DNA of 64,000 bases from Undibacterium sp. 5I1 (GTDB lineage Bacteria; Pseudomonadota; Gammaproteobacteria; Burkholderiales; Burkholderiaceae_D): assembly GCF_034314085.1 (NCBI RefSeq), contig NZ_JAVIWI010000001.1, positions 4,526,001 to 4,590,000 of the forward strand, given 5' to 3'. The notes under the pieces were generated by a model. That model did no database searches. It was not told the origin of the DNA and saw only the letters and a program-made list of their open reading frames with translations. A program made the position numbers and the translations under genes. This document shows, piece by piece, positions 45,518 through 54,692 of this stretch. Positions within the stretch are counted from its first letter, which is position 1, and the number at the start of each line of letters is the position of its first letter.

Positions 45518-46735
45518 ATGCCACATAATATTTCCCTCATCACAACGATTGCCTCCGCCTTTGGATTGGCGTTGCTAATCGGCTTTATTGCTGTCCGTCT
45601 CAAACTGCCCGCATTAGTGGGTTATCTGATTGCCGGTATTTTGATAGGTCCTGCCACGCCCGGCTTTGTGGCCGACGTTAATCTGGCAGGGCAACTGGCA
45701 GAAATTGGTGTGATGTTGCTAATGTTTGGCGTTGGCTTGCATTTCTCGTTAGAAGATTTATTGTCGGTAAAGCGAATCGCCTTGCCCGGCGCGATCGTAC
45801 AAATTGTTGTTGCTACTGCGATGGGGGCAGGCGTGGCGTATTGGTGGGGCTGGGACTTGGGGGCGGGGATCGTATTTGGCCTGGCATTGTCGGTTGCCAG
45901 CACGGTAGTCTTATTACGTGCGCTGGAAAGTCGTAATGAGCTGGATTCAGAAAATGGCCGGATTGCAGTCGGCTGGCTGGTGGTAGAAGATTTAGTGATG
46001 GTGTTAGTGCTGGTCTTATTGCCGCCGCTGGCTGGTTTGCTCGGTGCAGAAGGTGCTGATCATGCTGCCGTACCAGCGCCACATCACAGTCTGGGAGTGA
46101 CGATCTTAATCACGCTGGCGCAGGTGGTCGCCTTTATCGCGTTTATGCTGATTGTGGGACGACGACTCTTCCCTTGGATATTGGCGCAAGTAGAACGGAC
46201 TGGTTCGCAAGAACTGTTCACGCTGTGCGTGGTAGTTGCCGCAATCGGAATTGCTTATGGGTCGGCGATGTTGTTTGGCGTGTCGTTTGCACTCGGCGCT
46301 TTTTTTGCCGGGATGGTGCTGCGCGAATCCGAACTGAGTCTGAGAGCTGCCCAAGAAACCTTACCCTTGCGTGACGCCTTCGCCGTGCTGTTTTTTGTCT
46401 CAGTCGGGATGCTGTTTGATCCACGTATTTTGCTCGCCCAGCCTTGGCAAGTATTAACGGTAGTGCTGATTATTATTTTTGGAAAATCAGTTGCCGCTTT
46501 CTTGTTAGTACTGGCATTCCGCTACCCGCTCAATACGGCACTGACAGTCTCTGCCAGTCTGGCGCAGATCGGGGAGTTTTCATTTATCCTTGCAGGCTTG
46601 GGAGTCTCGCTAGGATTGTTATCAATGGAAGGGCAAAACCTGATCTTGGCTGGAGCGATTATTTCGATTGCGCTCAACTCCTTGGTATTTAAAGGCTTGG
46701 ACTTATTTAAACACAGCAAGGCAATCAAGTCATAA
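45518..46735 (+). CDS. Monovalent cation:proton antiporter-2 (KefB/YbaL-like), lacking the RCK domain
   Basis: 405 residues from ATG 45518 (TTG 45512 possible), with about twelve membrane helices of the CPA2 family. KLPALVGYLIAGILIGP in helix 2, VGLHFSLEDLLSVKRIALPG, and ALSVASTVVLLRALESR are characteristic. YbaL/KefB relatives normally continue with a cytosolic TrkA-N (RCK) nucleotide-binding domain. Here the protein ends right after the last helix, and the next 97 bp do not encode one. It is probably an ungated or differently gated K+/H+ or Na+/H+ antiporter. It is the first gene of the accessory block. Confidence 0.9.
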   Translation: MPHNISLITTIASAFGLALLIGFIAVRLKLPALVGYLIAGILIGPATPGFVADVNLAGQLAEIGVMLLMFGVGLHFSLEDLLSVKRIALPGAIVQIVVATAMGAGVAYWWGWDLGAGIVFGLALSVASTVVLLRALESRNELDSENGRIAVGWLVVEDLVMVLVLVLLPPLAGLLGAEGADHAAVPAPHHSLGVTILITLAQVVAFIAFMLIVGRRLFPWILAQVERTGSQELFTLCVVVAAIGIAYGSAMLFGVSFALGAFFAGMVLRESELSLRAAQETLPLRDAFAVLFFVSVGMLFDPRILLAQPWQVLTVVLIIIFGKSVAAFLLVLAFRYPLNTALTVSASLAQIGEFSFILAGLGVSLGLLSMEGQNLILAGAIISIALNSLVFKGLDLFKHSKAIKS

Positions 46736-46832
46736 AGCAAGCCATGAAGTAAATGGATACAAAACTCAGCAAATAATGTTGTAAATAATGACTACGCCAC
46801 AAGTCAACACTACAAGTCAATACACCTAATCA

Positions 46833-47732
46833 ATGACGCATTTTTTTGCTCACTCCAAAGCTCGCAGCCATGGATTTTATGGTTGGGTATTATCGTTGGC
46901 GTTACCGTTGGCCTTATTGCTGGCCTTATTGCTGGCATTACTGCTGATATTTATTTCGTTGCAGTTATTGATGTGCAGTTTAGCGCAGGCTGAGGAAGTT
47001 TCAAAAGCAGTTGCGCAGCCTGACTGTAATCGCCCATTTACTCTTGCACTGCATGATCACGGCTTGCTGTACTCGGCAAAAACAGGCGAGGGAATTGATA
47101 AAGATATTGCGGACGAAATGAGCCGGCGTAGCGGTTGCAAAGTCATTATCAGCGTGTTGCCACGTGCACGTATCTGGCAATTGATTGAGTCCGGTGCATT
47201 AGATTTTAGTTTGTCCGGTATTAGTAACGCAGAGCGCGATCGCTTTGCCAGTTTCGCTTGGTATTTTTCGAACAAATATTATTTACTGGTACGCAAAGAA
47301 CTCAATATCCAGCAACTGAAAGATTTTGAAAATAATCCTGATCTGCAACTGGGGGTGATCCGTTCTTTTCGATACAGTCCTAACGCGAATCGTTTATTGG
47401 ATAAATTACACGCAGAGCAAAGAGTCCGCTATGCATCGGATTTAGACCCTTTGTATCAGATACTGGAAGCCAACCGGATTCAGGCAATGATCATTGAGCC
47501 TTTTGATTATTCTCAGGTCGCAAATACAGCGATACGTGATCACACGATCGTGATTGATATGGACGATTCTTCAGTGCCGCATGGGTTGATTATGTCCAAG
47601 CGATCTTTGTCTGCCAAAGAACAAGAAAAATGGCGTGCCTTGATAAAAGGCATGCGCGAAGACGGCAAAGTCCTCACCATTTTTGAGAAATATTTTCAGC
47701 CAGAACTGGCTAAAGCGATGGTCAATTTTTAA
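46833..47732 (+). CDS. Periplasmic solute-binding protein, family 3-like
   Basis: 299 residues. A long N-terminal segment contains a Leu/Ala repeat (LALLLALLLALLL, encoded by a 12-bp tandem repeat near 46909-46945) and a signal cleavage near AQAEE (~residue 50). The mature part has the amino-acid binding-protein fold: IDKDIADEMSRRSG, ALDFSLSGISNAERDRFASF, and later a domain with LYQILEANRIQAMI. No ABC permease or ATPase is adjacent. A CHASE-GGDEF gene begins 5 bp after the stop codon, so the protein may present a ligand to that sensor; this is inference. Confidence 0.88.
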   Translation: MTHFFAHSKARSHGFYGWVLSLALPLALLLALLLALLLIFISLQLLMCSLAQAEEVSKAVAQPDCNRPFTLALHDHGLLYSAKTGEGIDKDIADEMSRRSGCKVIISVLPRARIWQLIESGALDFSLSGISNAERDRFASFAWYFSNKYYLLVRKELNIQQLKDFENNPDLQLGVIRSFRYSPNANRLLDKLHAEQRVRYASDLDPLYQILEANRIQAMIIEPFDYSQVANTAIRDHTIVIDMDDSSVPHGLIMSKRSLSAKEQEKWRALIKGMREDGKVLTIFEKYFQPELAKAMVNF

Positions 47733-47737
47733 ATATA

Positions 47738-49402
47738 ATGAACCGGATGAACCATCAAACTAGTCACTATCTAAATCATCAACTGAGTCGTCACTTTAGC
47801 CGCCAGTTAGTGGTTTTGCTCATTCTGAGCATGTCTTTAGGACTCAGCTATTTACTCTGGAAACATGAGAAAAATAATGCCTTGCTAGAGGTTCGCGCCA
47901 CATTAGATTTTAATGTACGTGATATTTCTGGCCGCATACAGCAGCGTATGGCTTCGTCCGAGCAAGTGTTGCGTGGTGCGCAAGGTGTGTTTACGATTTC
48001 AGAATCGGTACAACGTAAAGACTTTGCTAATTACATCAATATGCTGCAGCTGGGTGCTGATCATGCCGGGATGGAAGGTGTCGGTATTATTTTATCGGTT
48101 GCTAGCGATAGTTTTGAGCAGCACATTGCCGTTATGCGGCAACAAACATCCGGCGAGTATCAAATTTATCCGCTACCCAATCCGGCAATCACATTTGCTG
48201 CGCCCATCATTCAGTTAGAACCTGCAATAGGTCGCAACCGCAAGATGCTTGGCTTTGATACCTATTCAGACCCCGTGCAGAAAGTGGCGATGGAGCGCGC
48301 CCGTGATTCTGGTGCGATTGCCGTCACAGCGATGCTTAAGTTGCCGGCAGCAGACAATGTGCCCGCACAGAATGGCTTCTATATTTATCTGCCGATTTAC
48401 AAAGATGGCAGCCCGCACGACACGCAAGAGACACGGCGCGCTAATTTATTGGGCTGGGTGTTCGCCCCTTTTCGTGTTGCCGAAGTCATGGCCAGTTTGT
48501 ATGGCGAAAATCCGCGTGCAACCGATATATGTATTTACGATGGGGTTGAGCCGACTGTCGCCAATTTGATGTATGACTCTGCCACTCTGCGTCGTGATGC
48601 CAGCGTAACTAAGCCAGCACGACTAGATCTGAACAAGGTGATTAAGCCCCAGTTGCTGCAAGCGACTGAGTATGTCAGCAACGGTGGTCGCTCCTGGACG
48701 ATTGTGATGACCAGCTCATCGGGGGTGGAAAAAGCAATTGGTAACGATAAATCGACCTTGATCGCAGCCAGCGGTATTTTGCTTAGTGCGTTGTTGTCCG
48801 TGCTGGCCTGGGTGTTGTTGTCCGGACGTGAACGGGCGTTGACACTAGCGCGAGAAATGACCAAAGAGCTGCGCGAAAGCGAAGCACGTTTCCGGTATCT
48901 GGCGCAGTACGACGAGCTGTCTGGTTTGCCAAATCGTGCGATGTTCAAGGATCGTCTGAGGCATGCGATTGTGCAGGCAAAACGTGACAAAAGTTTACTA
49001 GCACTGATGTATCTGGATCTGGATAAATTTAAACCCATCAATGACAATCTCGGCCATCACGTCGGGGATATGTTATTGCGTGCGGTAGCAGAGAGAATGC
49101 AGCAATGTGTACGCGAGTCAGATACCGTTGCCAGAATGGGCGGTGACGAGTTCATGATTCTGTTACCTGTGATTGAGCTAGAGCAGGACGCCTTACTCGT
49201 CGCAGAAAAAATCCGTGCCACTATCAGCGAACCATTTGAAGTCTCGGGCGGCCACATCTTGCAAGTCTCTTGCAGCATCGGCATCGCATTGTATCCGCAA
49301 CATGGCAATGATGAAATTGAGTTGTCGAAGAATGCCGACAATGCAATGTACCGTGCCAAGGAATTAGGGCGTGATCGGGTTAAAGTTTTTGACCCGGCTT
49401 GA
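47738..49402 (+). CDS. CHASE-domain membrane diguanylate cyclase
   Basis: 554 residues. An N-terminal membrane helix (~24-42) and a second (~345-365) bracket a periplasmic CHASE domain (VRDISGRIQQRMASSEQVL and MEGVGIILSVASDSFEQHI are typical). A cytoplasmic GGDEF domain follows, with the intact motif GGDEF at 468-472 and an RxxD inhibitory site, Arg459-Asp462. It should make c-di-GMP in response to an external ligand. The ATG lies 5 bp after the solute-binding protein gene. It is one of two GGDEF proteins in the window, each following a small exported or peptide partner. Confidence 0.94.
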   Translation: MNRMNHQTSHYLNHQLSRHFSRQLVVLLILSMSLGLSYLLWKHEKNNALLEVRATLDFNVRDISGRIQQRMASSEQVLRGAQGVFTISESVQRKDFANYINMLQLGADHAGMEGVGIILSVASDSFEQHIAVMRQQTSGEYQIYPLPNPAITFAAPIIQLEPAIGRNRKMLGFDTYSDPVQKVAMERARDSGAIAVTAMLKLPAADNVPAQNGFYIYLPIYKDGSPHDTQETRRANLLGWVFAPFRVAEVMASLYGENPRATDICIYDGVEPTVANLMYDSATLRRDASVTKPARLDLNKVIKPQLLQATEYVSNGGRSWTIVMTSSSGVEKAIGNDKSTLIAASGILLSALLSVLAWVLLSGRERALTLAREMTKELRESEARFRYLAQYDELSGLPNRAMFKDRLRHAIVQAKRDKSLLALMYLDLDKFKPINDNLGHHVGDMLLRAVAERMQQCVRESDTVARMGGDEFMILLPVIELEQDALLVAEKIRATISEPFEVSGGHILQVSCSIGIALYPQHGNDEIELSKNADNAMYRAKELGRDRVKVFDPA

Positions 49403-49412
49403 CACCTCTTTG

Positions 49413-50237
49413 CTAGTTGGTATTCCCCAAAGCGATTCGCAAACGTTGTACTAATTCCAGCAAGCGCGGTCTGACTTCGTTCAGCAAAAAATCGGGCGAT
49501 AAGCTAAACGCCGGACCGCCACAATTGACCGACACAGGCGCCATGCCATTGCCGGGATAAAACGCTACCGCAATCGCGTTCACATCTTTTTGCCAGCTAC
49601 CAAAGGAGGTGCAACAAGTGAGTTGGTCGTACTCGTCCAGCGATTGTTGTATGCCTTCTTGCACCGCAGGCCATTGCGCCTCGTCGGCCTGGCGTATCAA
49701 TTCTAAAATCTCATGTCGCTCATCGGCCTTGACTGCGGCCAGATATGCCCGCCCCATTGCGGTACTTGCTAGTGGAATCCGCGAGCCTATATCTAGGCTC
49801 AAGGTCAATGCAGTCTGGCTGCGGCAATTCTCGACATAAATCATGCTAAGCCGGTCGCGCATACCCAGCGACACCATGCCTTGCGAAAAATCTGCCAGCT
49901 CCTGCATCAGCGGTCGCGCCAGTTGCCTCACGTCTAGTCGCGCCAGCATCGCGCTGCCCAGCGCCAGTGTGGCCGAACCCAAGCGGTATTTGCCCATGCT
50001 TGCGACGTAATCCAGATGCCCGGTTTTGGTCAGTGTGTAAGTCAGGCGCGACACCGTCGATTTAGGTAACTTGCAGCGTTCTGCCAACTCCTGATTTCCC
50101 AGCGCCTTATCCCCGGATCTAAAGCAAGCCAGTAGCTCCAGTCCACGTGCTAAAGCGGTGACAAAATGACGATCTTCTTTGGCTTGGGTGCTTGCTGCAC
50201 TGAGGGATTTTTGGTCTGGCTTGATCAGATTTTGCAT
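49413..50237 (-). CDS. IclR-family transcriptional regulator
   Basis: 274 residues from ATG 50237; the frame runs on to 50339 but the extra residues are unlike the family. The winged helix (ALARGLELLACF, then LGNQELAERCKLPKSTVSRLTYTL) is followed by the effector domain with GSRIPLASTAMGRAYLAA and AVAFYPGNGMAPVSVNCGGPAF. It resembles PcaR/PobR-type regulators of aromatic or acid catabolism. It is divergent from the 3-hydroxyacyl-CoA dehydrogenase gene, which it probably controls. Confidence 0.92.
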   Translation of the reverse strand: MQNLIKPDQKSLSAASTQAKEDRHFVTALARGLELLACFRSGDKALGNQELAERCKLPKSTVSRLTYTLTKTGHLDYVASMGKYRLGSATLALGSAMLARLDVRQLARPLMQELADFSQGMVSLGMRDRLSMIYVENCRSQTALTLSLDIGSRIPLASTAMGRAYLAAVKADERHEILELIRQADEAQWPAVQEGIQQSLDEYDQLTCCTSFGSWQKDVNAIAVAFYPGNGMAPVSVNCGGPAFSLSPDFLLNEVRPRLLELVQRLRIALGNTN

Positions 50238-50282
50238 GCGTCTTGACAGGTGATGTGGGAGGAAATACAGTGAATTATATTT

Positions 50283-50310
50283 GCGGAACTTAATTCTGCA
50301 TAGCGGAATT
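50283..50310. promoter_or_regulatory. Candidate IclR-type operator
   Basis: Palindrome GCGGAA-N5-TTCTGC at 50283-50299, plus an additional half-site GCGGAATT at 50303-50310, in the gap between the divergent iclR-type gene and the fatty-acid genes. Assigned from symmetry and position. Confidence 0.45.
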
Positions 50311-50342
50311 GTCGTTGTTGATAGATGCAGACAAGACAAAGT

Positions 50343-50370
50343 GATTAGAACGAATTGATTAGAACGAATT
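50343..50370 (+). repeat. 14-bp exact tandem repeat in the iclR-hbd gap
   Basis: GATTAGAACGAATT occurs twice head to tail and a third partial copy (GAT) begins after it. It lies 66 bp before the dehydrogenase ATG, between the candidate operator and the gene. Confidence 0.8.
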
Positions 50371-50435
50371 GATCAGACAGAGTTGATGAGGCCAAGCGCT
50401 CAGGCTACGCGATCAAACCAAATAACAGGATTCTT

Positions 50436-52013
50436 ATGAATGAAAACAAACAAGCCGCTGGCGCACCCAGTACGCGCCCCGCGTTTAATTCCGGTGATCT
50501 GATTGTCGGCGTCATCGGCTGTGGAGTGATGGGGCGAGGCATCGCGCAAATCGCTGCGCTCGCTGGCACACAAGTCAAGCTGGTAGATAGTCGCGCCGGT
50601 GCAGCTGAGGCCGCACGTCAAGAGTTGATCGTCACTTTTAGCAAGCTGGTAGAAAAAGGTCGTCTGACGCAAGCCGCCGCGGATGCAGCCGAGCAGTGTT
50701 TGCACGCCTGCAATCAGTTGCCCGATCTTGCTGATGCGCACATGATAGTTGAAGCGATTGTGGAAGATTTGACGGCCAAGAAAACGCTCTTCCACCAACT
50801 TGAATCCATCATCAGCCCGACCACGATTTTGGCGACCAATACATCCTCCTTATCGGTAACGGCCATCGCTGCGGGTTTGCAATTTCCGCAACGGGTTGCT
50901 GGCTTCCATTTCTTTAATCCGGTACCGCTGATGAAGATCGTCGAAGCCATTGGTGGCTTTTTGACTGATCCAACTATCGTCGACTATCTGATCGCTCTCG
51001 GCACACATTGGGGACATGCCACAGTACGCGCCAAAGATACGCCTGGCTTTATCGTCAATCATGCAGGTCGTGGTTATGGCACGGAAGGTCTGCGGATTTT
51101 GGCGGAAAATACGACGGATATTCCGACGCTGGATCAAATTTTGCGGGACTGTGCGGGCTTCAAATTAGGCCCGTGTGAACTGATGGATTTGACCGGGCTG
51201 GATGTCTCACATCCGGTGATGGAATCAATTTATCAGCAATATTATGAAGAGCCACGATTCCGGCCGCAAGGATTGACGCGTCAGATGTTGACTGCTGGTG
51301 TGATCGGTAAAAAAGTCGGGCAGGGCTTCTATCAATACGATAATGCCGGTAAAAAAATCAGTGTTGATAGCGCAAAGCAATCAAGCCTTTTGCCATCATC
51401 GATCTGGATTAGTCCGGCAGATAAAGCGACCAGCGCAGAAATACGCACGCTGATTATCCAACTGGCGACACAAGCAGGCGTAGCAATCGAGCTCCATGAT
51501 AGACCGAGTACCACGGCCTTATGTATTGTCACGCCCTTGGGTGAAGATGCCAGTACCTGTTGTGCCGATCACGCATTGGATGCTAGCCGCACTGTGGCGG
51601 TCGAAAGTTTGTTCGACTTCAGCAAGCGCCGCGTCGTGATGACAACGCCTGCGACAACACCTAGTTACCGCGCCATGGCGTGTGGTTTACTCGGCGCAGA
51701 TGGCGCTGCTGTCAGCGTGATCCGCGACAGCGCTGGTCTGGTCGCGCAACGAGTAGTAGCGCACATCATTAATATCGCCAGTGATATTGCGCAACAAGCG
51801 ATCGCCAGTCCGACCGACATTGATCGCGCCGTCAAATTGGGATTGGGTTATCCGCATGGTCCGTTGGCTTGGGGTGATGTCATCGGTGCCAAGACCGTGT
51901 TGACGATACTCGACAATTTGCTCAAACAGACAGGCGATCCGCGTTACCGCGCCAGCCCTTGGCTGAAACGCCGGGCGCACTTGGGACTGTCTTTGCATCA
52001 TGAGGAGGCTTGA
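50436..52013 (+). CDS. 3-hydroxyacyl-CoA dehydrogenase (PaaH/Hbd-like)
   Basis: 525 residues. It oxidises L-3-hydroxyacyl-CoA with NAD. The Rossmann motif GVIGCGVMGRGIAQIA is near residue 27, the catalytic His in GFHFFNPVPLMKIVE, and a first C-terminal helical domain contains TPGFIVNHAGRGYGTEGLRI. A linker and a second 3HCDH-C domain (ASPTDIDRAVKLGLGYPHGPLAWGD) follow. The duplicated C-domain layout is that of PaaH/PaaC. It is followed by two acyl-CoA dehydrogenases, suggesting a beta-oxidation-type pathway for a dicarboxylic or aromatic acid. Confidence 0.93.
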   Translation: MNENKQAAGAPSTRPAFNSGDLIVGVIGCGVMGRGIAQIAALAGTQVKLVDSRAGAAEAARQELIVTFSKLVEKGRLTQAAADAAEQCLHACNQLPDLADAHMIVEAIVEDLTAKKTLFHQLESIISPTTILATNTSSLSVTAIAAGLQFPQRVAGFHFFNPVPLMKIVEAIGGFLTDPTIVDYLIALGTHWGHATVRAKDTPGFIVNHAGRGYGTEGLRILAENTTDIPTLDQILRDCAGFKLGPCELMDLTGLDVSHPVMESIYQQYYEEPRFRPQGLTRQMLTAGVIGKKVGQGFYQYDNAGKKISVDSAKQSSLLPSSIWISPADKATSAEIRTLIIQLATQAGVAIELHDRPSTTALCIVTPLGEDASTCCADHALDASRTVAVESLFDFSKRRVVMTTPATTPSYRAMACGLLGADGAAVSVIRDSAGLVAQRVVAHIINIASDIAQQAIASPTDIDRAVKLGLGYPHGPLAWGDVIGAKTVLTILDNLLKQTGDPRYRASPWLKRRAHLGLSLHHEEA

Positions 52014-52110
52014 GTTTGTTAGCGTTTAGCGCAATCCAAGCGGGTATAAATAGCGAATGCAGTATTGAGCAGATGCCAGGCGACAAGCCTAATTAATCAA
52101 CGTTAATGGA

Positions 52111-52194
52111 TATACTCCCATTAAAATTTTATAAATATGGTTGATTGTCCAGACTTTATATGGACGATTAAAATATACCCAGTCAGAGTATATA
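52111..52194 (-). repeat. Family A palindromic intergenic repeat, copy A6
   Basis: TATACTCCC arm at 52111-52119, core GTCCA-N9-TGGAC at 52147-52165, AGAGTATATA at the right. It sits inside the presumed catabolic operon, between the dehydrogenase and the first acyl-CoA dehydrogenase, about 25 bp before the latter's start. Confidence 0.75.
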
Positions 52195-52218
52195 AATAAC
52201 ACTAAGAGCGAGACAACG

Positions 52219-53415
52219 ATGAATCTTCATTTCACCCCAGAAGAACAGGCATTCCGGCATGAGGTAAAACAGTTTATTGCCGCGTCCTTGCCTGCCGATA
52301 TTCAACACAAAGTCCACAACGGCCTCATCTTGGAGCGCGACGATTATGTGCGCTGGCAGCAGGCTTTGCATGCGCGTGGCTGGGGCGGATCATCCTGGGC
52401 AAAAGAGTTTGGTGGGACTGGCTGGTCGGCGGTACAAAAGTATATTTTTGAAGAAGAATGTGCCGCCGCCGGTGCGCCACGCATCGTGCCCTTTGGTGTG
52501 AAAATGGTCGCGCCGGTGATCATGGCGTTTGGTTCGCCCGCACAGCAACAACGGTTTTTGCCCGGCATTTTATCGGGTGAAGAATGGTGGTGCCAGGGTT
52601 ATTCCGAACCGGGCTCTGGTTCGGATCTGGCTTCAGTCAAAACATCGGCACAACGGGAGGGCGATCACTACCTGGTCAACGGTCAAAAGACCTGGACTAC
52701 CCAAGCCCAATATGCCGACTGGATATTTTGCCTGGTGCGCACTGATAATGAAGTCAAACCGCAGCGTGGCATTTCATTTTTGCTGATCGACATGAAGTCC
52801 CCCGGCATTACCGTGCGTCCCATCATCACCATGGATGGCGCGCATGAGGTCAACGAAGTCTGGTTCGACAATGTGAAGGTACCGGCAGAGAATCTGGTCG
52901 GGGAAGAAAATGCTGGCTGGACTTATGCCAAATTTTTGCTCGGCCATGAGCGCACCAACATCGCCGGTATCGGGATCGCCAAGCGTGAGTTAGCGCGGCT
53001 TAAACGTATCGCCAGTCAAGAGACCAAAAACGGAAAGCCATTGATTGAAGACCCGCATTTTTCTCTCCGTATCGCGCAAATCCAAATCGACTTAAACGCA
53101 CTAGAAATCACTAACCTGCGGGTATTGTCAGCAGAAGAACAACGCCGCACACCGGGGCCCGAAGCCTCTATCCTAAAAATTAAAGGGACAGAAATCCAGC
53201 AGGCGATTACCGAGCTGATGACCCAGGCAGTAGGTACTTATGCCTTACCATTACGCCGCGAGGCAATGGCGGCTGGTTATGACGGCGAACACGCAGGACC
53301 AGCTTATGCCAGTTCACTCGCCGCCAATTATCTGAATATGCGCAAGTTATCGATCTACGGTGGCTCTAACGAGATTCAGAAAAACATTATTGCGCAGATG
53401 ATCTTGGGTTTGTAG
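52219..53415 (+). CDS. Acyl-CoA dehydrogenase, PimC-like large subunit
   Basis: 398 residues from ATG 52219, the family N-terminus (NLHFTPEEQAFRHEV). The frame reads 26 residues upstream into repeat A6, which I removed. Flavoenzyme motifs: CQGYSEPGSGSDLASVKT, NGQKTWTTQAQYADW and the C-terminal YGGSNEIQKNIIAQMI. The length and N-terminus match large subunits of heteromeric acyl-CoA dehydrogenases such as pimeloyl-CoA dehydrogenase. The second, shorter dehydrogenase 140 bp downstream would be its partner. Confidence 0.92.
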   Translation: MNLHFTPEEQAFRHEVKQFIAASLPADIQHKVHNGLILERDDYVRWQQALHARGWGGSSWAKEFGGTGWSAVQKYIFEEECAAAGAPRIVPFGVKMVAPVIMAFGSPAQQQRFLPGILSGEEWWCQGYSEPGSGSDLASVKTSAQREGDHYLVNGQKTWTTQAQYADWIFCLVRTDNEVKPQRGISFLLIDMKSPGITVRPIITMDGAHEVNEVWFDNVKVPAENLVGEENAGWTYAKFLLGHERTNIAGIGIAKRELARLKRIASQETKNGKPLIEDPHFSLRIAQIQIDLNALEITNLRVLSAEEQRRTPGPEASILKIKGTEIQQAITELMTQAVGTYALPLRREAMAAGYDGEHAGPAYASSLAANYLNMRKLSIYGGSNEIQKNIIAQMILGL

Positions 53416-53555
53416 GACGTCCAACTATCTCAACGAATTTGATCACCGATATCCGAGCACGTCTGATCCATCGCAGCAGAGAATTGTTGGTAGACCTTGG
53501 ATGCTTCAGCTTCGTTTAGCGTTATCACAAAAAGCAAAATCATCAGGAGTAAAAA

Positions 53556-54692
53556 ATGGACTTCATTTTTACCGAAGAACAAACCATGTTGCAAGACGCA
53601 ACGCGTCGTTTTATCGCCAACGAAGCTAGTTTTGATATCCGCCGCAAGACGTTAGAAAAGCCTAGTCATGGCTTCAATCCCGCGATCTGGCAAGGCTTTG
53701 CCGACCTCGGTTTGTTAGCCTTGCATATGCCAGAAGCGGAGGGTGGCCTGGATGGCACGGCAACAGACACTTTGCTCGTCATGTCCGCAATCGGCGAGGG
53801 ATTAGTGTTGGAACCTTATCTTGCCAGTGCCGTCCTAGCGAGCAAAGCCATCGCCGCTATGGGCAATGCGCAGCAGCGCGCCAACTACCTGCCGCAACTC
53901 GCCAGTGGCGCGATCACAGCCGTGCTGGCGCATGACGAGGTCAGCACACGTTTCGATCGCCTCAACGTCCAGACTAGGGCTACACCTGTGGCTGGCGGCT
54001 ATTTATTGAACGGTCATAAAAGTGTCATTCCTCACGGCGGGTCCGCCGATATTTTATTGGTCACAGCACGTTTGCCTGACCAGCAATTAGCTGTCTTCAT
54101 TATCCCTAAAGACGCAGCGGGTTTACGCGTATTGTCATATGCTACGGTCGACGGTGTCGCTGCCGCCGAGCTGGAATTGGATCAAGTCAGTGTTAGCGCT
54201 TCGGTGATGTTAGACGCTGCCAGCGATACAGAAGTCGCCATTGGCAACTTACTCGATATTGGTCTCGCTGCGGTTTGTGCAGAAGCCATCGGCGTCCTCG
54301 ACAAGCTGCTGGCAGCGACCATCGACTATGCAAAAAATCGCAAGCAATTCGGCATCGTCATCGGTAAATTCCAGGCGCTACAACATAAAATGGCCGACAT
54401 GGTGCTGCACATAGAACAAGCCCGGTCGATGGTGTATCTGGCCGCAGTCAGTTGCGAAGACCCGGATTTAAAAAGCCGCAGCATAGCGCTGTCCTCAGCC
54501 AAAGTCGTGATCGGACAAGCCTGCCGTTTTGTCGGCCAGCAAGCGGTGCAACTACACGGTGGTATGGGAGTGACAGATGAACTCAATGTCAGTCATTACT
54601 TTAAGCGGTTGATGGCGATCGAGTTGCAGTTTGGGAGTACTGATCATCATTTGGAAATGGTGGCTAGGAGTTTGACGGAGAGTTTGACTTAA
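53556..54692 (+). CDS. Acyl-CoA dehydrogenase, PimD-like small subunit
   Basis: 378 residues. The N-terminus DFIFTEEQTMLQDATRRF, a central beta domain lacking the strong flavin-loop motif of the large subunit, and a C-terminal helical bundle with NRKQFGIVIGKFQALQHKMADM and AVQLHGGMGVTDEL. Short acyl-CoA dehydrogenases of this type pair with a PimC-like subunit. AGGAG lies upstream of the ATG. It is the last gene of the IclR-linked set. No CoA ligase or thiolase is present here, so the pathway substrate stays unknown. Confidence 0.91.
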   Translation: MDFIFTEEQTMLQDATRRFIANEASFDIRRKTLEKPSHGFNPAIWQGFADLGLLALHMPEAEGGLDGTATDTLLVMSAIGEGLVLEPYLASAVLASKAIAAMGNAQQRANYLPQLASGAITAVLAHDEVSTRFDRLNVQTRATPVAGGYLLNGHKSVIPHGGSADILLVTARLPDQQLAVFIIPKDAAGLRVLSYATVDGVAAAELELDQVSVSASVMLDAASDTEVAIGNLLDIGLAAVCAEAIGVLDKLLAATIDYAKNRKQFGIVIGKFQALQHKMADMVLHIEQARSMVYLAAVSCEDPDLKSRSIALSSAKVVIGQACRFVGQQAVQLHGGMGVTDELNVSHYFKRLMAIELQFGSTDHHLEMVARSLTESLT

